Of a stretch of DNA of 15,558 nucleotides, positions 13,409 through 15,558 are shown piece after piece. Every line of letters starts with the position of its first letter. Position 1 is the first letter of the stretch. Under the pieces are notes generated by a model that was not told where the DNA came from, searched no databases, and saw only the letters and a program-made list of their open reading frames with translations. The DNA is taken from positions 1 through 15,558 of the forward strand of contig CALMDI010000407.1 in NCBI GenBank assembly GCA_937864975.1. Direction: 5' to 3'. The DNA is from an uncultured Chloroflexota bacterium. GTDB lineage: Bacteria > Chloroflexota > Anaerolineae > Aggregatilineales > Phototrophicaceae. The position numbers and the translations under genes were made by a program.

Positions 13409-13436
13409 AGTATAGCGAAGCGACTCTTAGAGTCAA
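13409..13436 (-). promoter_or_regulatory. Promoter of tRNA-Phe with embedded palindrome
   Basis: Minus-strand -35 TTGACT (13436-13431), 16-bp spacer, -10 TATACT (13414-13409). The start is near 13402, just before the mature tRNA. A perfect palindrome GACTCT-T-AGAGTC (13422-13434) overlaps the -35 and spacer. Confidence 0.7.
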
Positions 13437-13454
13437 GGTTCGTTTTAGGGAGGA

Positions 13455-13545
13455 CGTGTCTCAAGAAGTGGGTGGTGTTTGTAGGGGCGAACACGCGGGT
13501 GCGCCCATCCGCGTTCAAATTTTGGCGCGCATTACTTGAGACACG
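13455..13545. mobile_element. MITE-like 91-bp element with 11-bp terminal inverted repeats
   Basis: CGTGTCTCAAG (13455-13465) and its exact inverse CTTGAGACACG (13535-13545) flank about 69 bp. The inner part holds GTAGGGGCGAACACGCGGGT...GCGCCC, a short internal palindrome of the GTAGGGGCG type that is common between genes in several environmental bacteria. It has no coding capacity and no clear target-site duplication was seen. It lies between the tRNA promoter and the glycosidase promoter. Confidence 0.5.
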
Positions 13546-13581
13546 CCGCAAGCCTCGCACCCCATCGCCGCGCCTCGATCC

Positions 13582-13590
13582 TGCTATAAT
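13582..13590 (+). promoter_or_regulatory. Extended -10 promoter of the glycosidase gene
   Basis: TGCTATAAT: perfect -10 (13585-13590) with the TGn extension and no recognisable -35. The expected start (near 13597) falls 2 nt before the ATG at 13599. Confidence 0.65.
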
Positions 13591-13598
13591 GCGCCGCC

Positions 13599-15347
13599 AT
13601 GATGGACACACGAGCCTCTTCACGCGCGCGGCGCTGGCTGCCGGTCGGCGCGGCGGTTGTTCTCGCGCTCGGCATGGGGCTGGCGCTTGACCTGGCGCTG
13701 CGTGGGCTGGCATGGCAGACCTTCTGGTCGCTGACGGGCGAGGAAGCGCCGGTCGCGCAGGTGCGCGGGATGGTCGAATGGGCGGGAAATTTCATCCGAA
13801 CGCCGCCGCGCACGGAACCGCTCGCCGTCATCGCGCACACGGGCGAGAATCCTTACGGTATCAACGTTTTTCTCGAACAGGAGGTCGAGCCGGAGAAACG
13901 CGCGCGGCAGCTAGAGATGATCGCGGACGCCGGGTTCGCGTGGATTCGGCAGGAATTCCCGTGGCAGGACATCGAGATTGCCGGACGCGGCGACTTCACC
14001 GACGCGCGGAACGACATTGACCAGGATGGGCAGCGCGACGTCATCGACGCCTGGGCGAAGTACGACCATATTGTTGACCTCGCCGGGCAGTACGGCTTGC
14101 GGATTCAGGCGCGGCTGAGCAACCCGCCCCAATGGGCGCAGACCAGCGCGGACGCCGGGGACTTCGCGCCGCCCGCCGACGTGCAGGATTTCGTCAGCTA
14201 TGCCGCCGCGGTCGCGGAGCGCTACCGGGGACGCATTCAGTATTATCAGGTGTGGAACGAGCCGAACATCTATCCTGAATGGGGGGAGCAGGCGGTTAAC
14301 CCCGAAGCGTATACGGAATTACTCTGCCGCACCTATGATGCGCTGAAGGCGGTCGATCCGCAGATCGTCGTCATCAGCGGGGCGCTGGCGCCGACCGTGG
14401 AACTCACCGGGCGCAATCTGAACGACTTCATCTTTTTGCAGCGCATGTACGACGCCGGCGCGGGAGCGTGCTTCGACATCCTTTCGATGCAGGGCTATGG
14501 GCTGTACAGCGGTCCGACGGACACGCGGATGCGCCCGACGACCGTGAACTACAGCCGCAACCAGTACATCCGCGACCTGATGGTGGCGAACGGCGACGAA
14601 GCGAAAGCCATCTGGATCAGCGAGGCGGCATGGAGTCCGGTGGGCGAGCCGGGCGTGCCAACCGACCTGATCGGATACGGCAATTACGGGCGCGTGACGC
14701 TGGAACAGGCGGCGCGTTACATGCCGGTTGCCTACCAGCGCGCGCAGGAAGACTGGGCGTGGGTGGGCGTCGTCAATTACTGGTTCTTCAAGCGCGCGAG
14801 TGACGCCGAGCAGAACCAGGCGTTTTACTATTTCCGCATGGTCGAGCCGGACTTCGCGCCGCTGCCCGTGTACGACGCGATACGTGACACCATTCAGAAC
14901 ACGACGCCGACGCTGTATCAGGGCGTGCATCAGGAGGACGACTGGGCGCTGGCATTGGACGCGGCGGCGATACGGGCGGTTGAGGGCGCGCAGCTTGGCA
15001 GCGCCGCCGAAACCGGTGTCGTATCTTTCTTGGCTCATGGCACCGACGTGCGGCTACGCTGGCAGGGAACTGCCGATCTTACCGTGAGGATTGGCGACCG
15101 CGATCAGGTGATCGCCGCGCCTTCCGACGCGGAGGGCTGGCGTGAGGATGTGATATTCCGAGCACCGTTGGTCGCACAGACGCCGGGGTTCTGGGTATTT
15201 TCCGACGAGCCGTTTTTGCTCGACTCCGTCACGGTGATCGATTCGTCCGGCAGTCGCCTTGCCGTAGTCGCGGCGGGTCTTTTGGTTGTCATCGGGGCGG
15301 CTGGCGCGATTGCGCTGAGACGGCGACAATCGAGGCATGTTGCGTAA
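13599..15347 (+). CDS. Membrane-anchored clan GH-A-like glycoside hydrolase
   Basis: 582 aa. An N-terminal hydrophobic helix (about 12-38) follows an Arg-rich start, so it is a signal anchor or signal peptide. A (beta/alpha)8 catalytic domain (about 80-430) follows, with the clan GH-A signatures: acid/base E221 in VWNEPNIYPEW and probable nucleophile E342 in IWISEAAW. The pattern is closest to GH39/GH5-like enzymes; the substrate cannot be assigned. An EF-hand-like loop DIDQDGQRDVID (139-150) is inserted early in the barrel. After a beta-rich region, a C-terminal transmembrane helix (about 554-574) ends in RRRQSRHVA. The domain is thus probably held at the outer face. The ATG (or the next, adjacent ATG) lies at the predicted transcription start, so there is no SD. 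Its end overlaps the next gene by 11 bp, suggesting an operon with a membrane glycosyltransferase. Confidence 0.88.
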   Translation: MMDTRASSRARRWLPVGAAVVLALGMGLALDLALRGLAWQTFWSLTGEEAPVAQVRGMVEWAGNFIRTPPRTEPLAVIAHTGENPYGINVFLEQEVEPEKRARQLEMIADAGFAWIRQEFPWQDIEIAGRGDFTDARNDIDQDGQRDVIDAWAKYDHIVDLAGQYGLRIQARLSNPPQWAQTSADAGDFAPPADVQDFVSYAAAVAERYRGRIQYYQVWNEPNIYPEWGEQAVNPEAYTELLCRTYDALKAVDPQIVVISGALAPTVELTGRNLNDFIFLQRMYDAGAGACFDILSMQGYGLYSGPTDTRMRPTTVNYSRNQYIRDLMVANGDEAKAIWISEAAWSPVGEPGVPTDLIGYGNYGRVTLEQAARYMPVAYQRAQEDWAWVGVVNYWFFKRASDAEQNQAFYYFRMVEPDFAPLPVYDAIRDTIQNTTPTLYQGVHQEDDWALALDAAAIRAVEGAQLGSAAETGVVSFLAHGTDVRLRWQGTADLTVRIGDRDQVIAAPSDAEGWREDVIFRAPLVAQTPGFWVFSDEPFLLDSVTVIDSSGSRLAVVAAGLLVVIGAAGAIALRRRQSRHVA

Positions 15348-15558
15348 CCCTCGTGCGACCATTCTGCGCTGGCGGGTGCGGTTTCACCCGATGTTCGCGC
15401 CCGTGCCATTTCGTGTTGTCGTGGGAATCGTGCTGGTGCTGCTGCTTGCCGCCGCGCTGCGCTTCCATGCCCTCGGCGTTCAATCCTTCTGGAACGACGA
15501 AGGCAACAGCTTCGTCCAATCCACGCGGGGCTTCGCGGACATTGCCGAGAATGCCGCG
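15337..15558 (+). CDS. Membrane glycosyltransferase-like protein (GT39/ArnT type), 3' end outside the window
   Basis: Open frame of 74 codons from the ATG at 15337 to the window edge. It overlaps the glycosidase stop by 11 bp, a typical translationally coupled start. The N-terminus is basic (MLRNPRATILRWRVRFHP), then a strong transmembrane helix (FRVVVGIVLVLLLAAALRF), then ALGVQSFWNDEGNSFVQS. A helix followed by a W-x-D-E motif in the first outer loop is the hallmark of PMT/ArnT-like GT-C glycosyltransferases, where the acidic residue is catalytic. Assignment rests on about 70 residues only. Confidence 0.65.
   Translation, partial: MLRNPRATILRWRVRFHPMFAPVPFRVVVGIVLVLLLAAALRFHALGVQSFWNDEGNSFVQSTRGFADIAENAA

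Overview
The window looks like chromosomal DNA of a GC-rich, free-living bacterium, most likely a member of the Chloroflexota (Anaerolineae-like). This assignment is an inference. It rests on the primary sigma factor sequence, the several exported proteins with Thr/Pro/Ala-rich linkers, bacterial SH3 domains and WD40 propellers, a membrane-anchored kinase-WD40 fusion, and a GH-A-type glycosidase overlapping a multi-pass glycosyltransferase. No phage, IS transposase, CRISPR array or classical defence island was seen.

Layout. 1-1052: 3' part of the primary sigma factor gene (rpoD/sigA), closed by a good intrinsic terminator. 1118-3022: two minus-strand genes, an SDR oxidoreductase and a CysM-type cysteine synthase, separated by a 79-nt palindrome. 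The cysM gene has a near-consensus promoter at 3267-3295 and a leader of about 240 nt that can fold into an aptamer-like stem or, alternatively, an intrinsic terminator. 3518-3889: a small protein with 20 cysteines of the DUF326/Csp copper-storage type. 3975-5759 (minus): a secreted protein with 13 TPR units. 6117-8534 (plus, divergent): a Hanks-type Ser/Thr kinase with one transmembrane segment and a seven-bladed WD40 propeller predicted to lie outside the cell. 8666-10057: a secreted WD40 protein. 10175-10699: an SH3b lipoprotein. 10750-11553: an unrecognised 267-aa protein with a small Cys cluster. 11575-13221 (minus, convergent): a secreted SH3b/Ig-like protein with poly-Gly and acidic Cys/Pro-rich tracts. 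13326-13398 (minus): tRNA-Phe(GAA) with its own promoter and terminator. 13599-15347: a membrane-anchored GH-A-like glycosidase from a probably leaderless mRNA. It overlaps by 11 bp the start of a membrane glycosyltransferase-like gene that runs off the window.

How the parts may work together. Five neighbouring genes (TPR protein, kinase-WD40, WD40 protein, SH3b lipoprotein, SH3b/Ig-like protein) encode surface or exported interaction domains, so the middle of the window is probably an envelope sensing or scaffolding neighbourhood. Each gene has its own candidate promoter, so they are not one operon. The two most interesting points are the cysM leader, which has the architecture of a transcription attenuator and matches no riboswitch class I can recognise by eye, and the divergent TPR / kinase-WD40 pair. 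Non-coding structure is rich: six strong hairpins or terminators, a 91-bp MITE-like element with 11-bp terminal inverted repeats, and recognisable sigma-70-type promoters before most genes.
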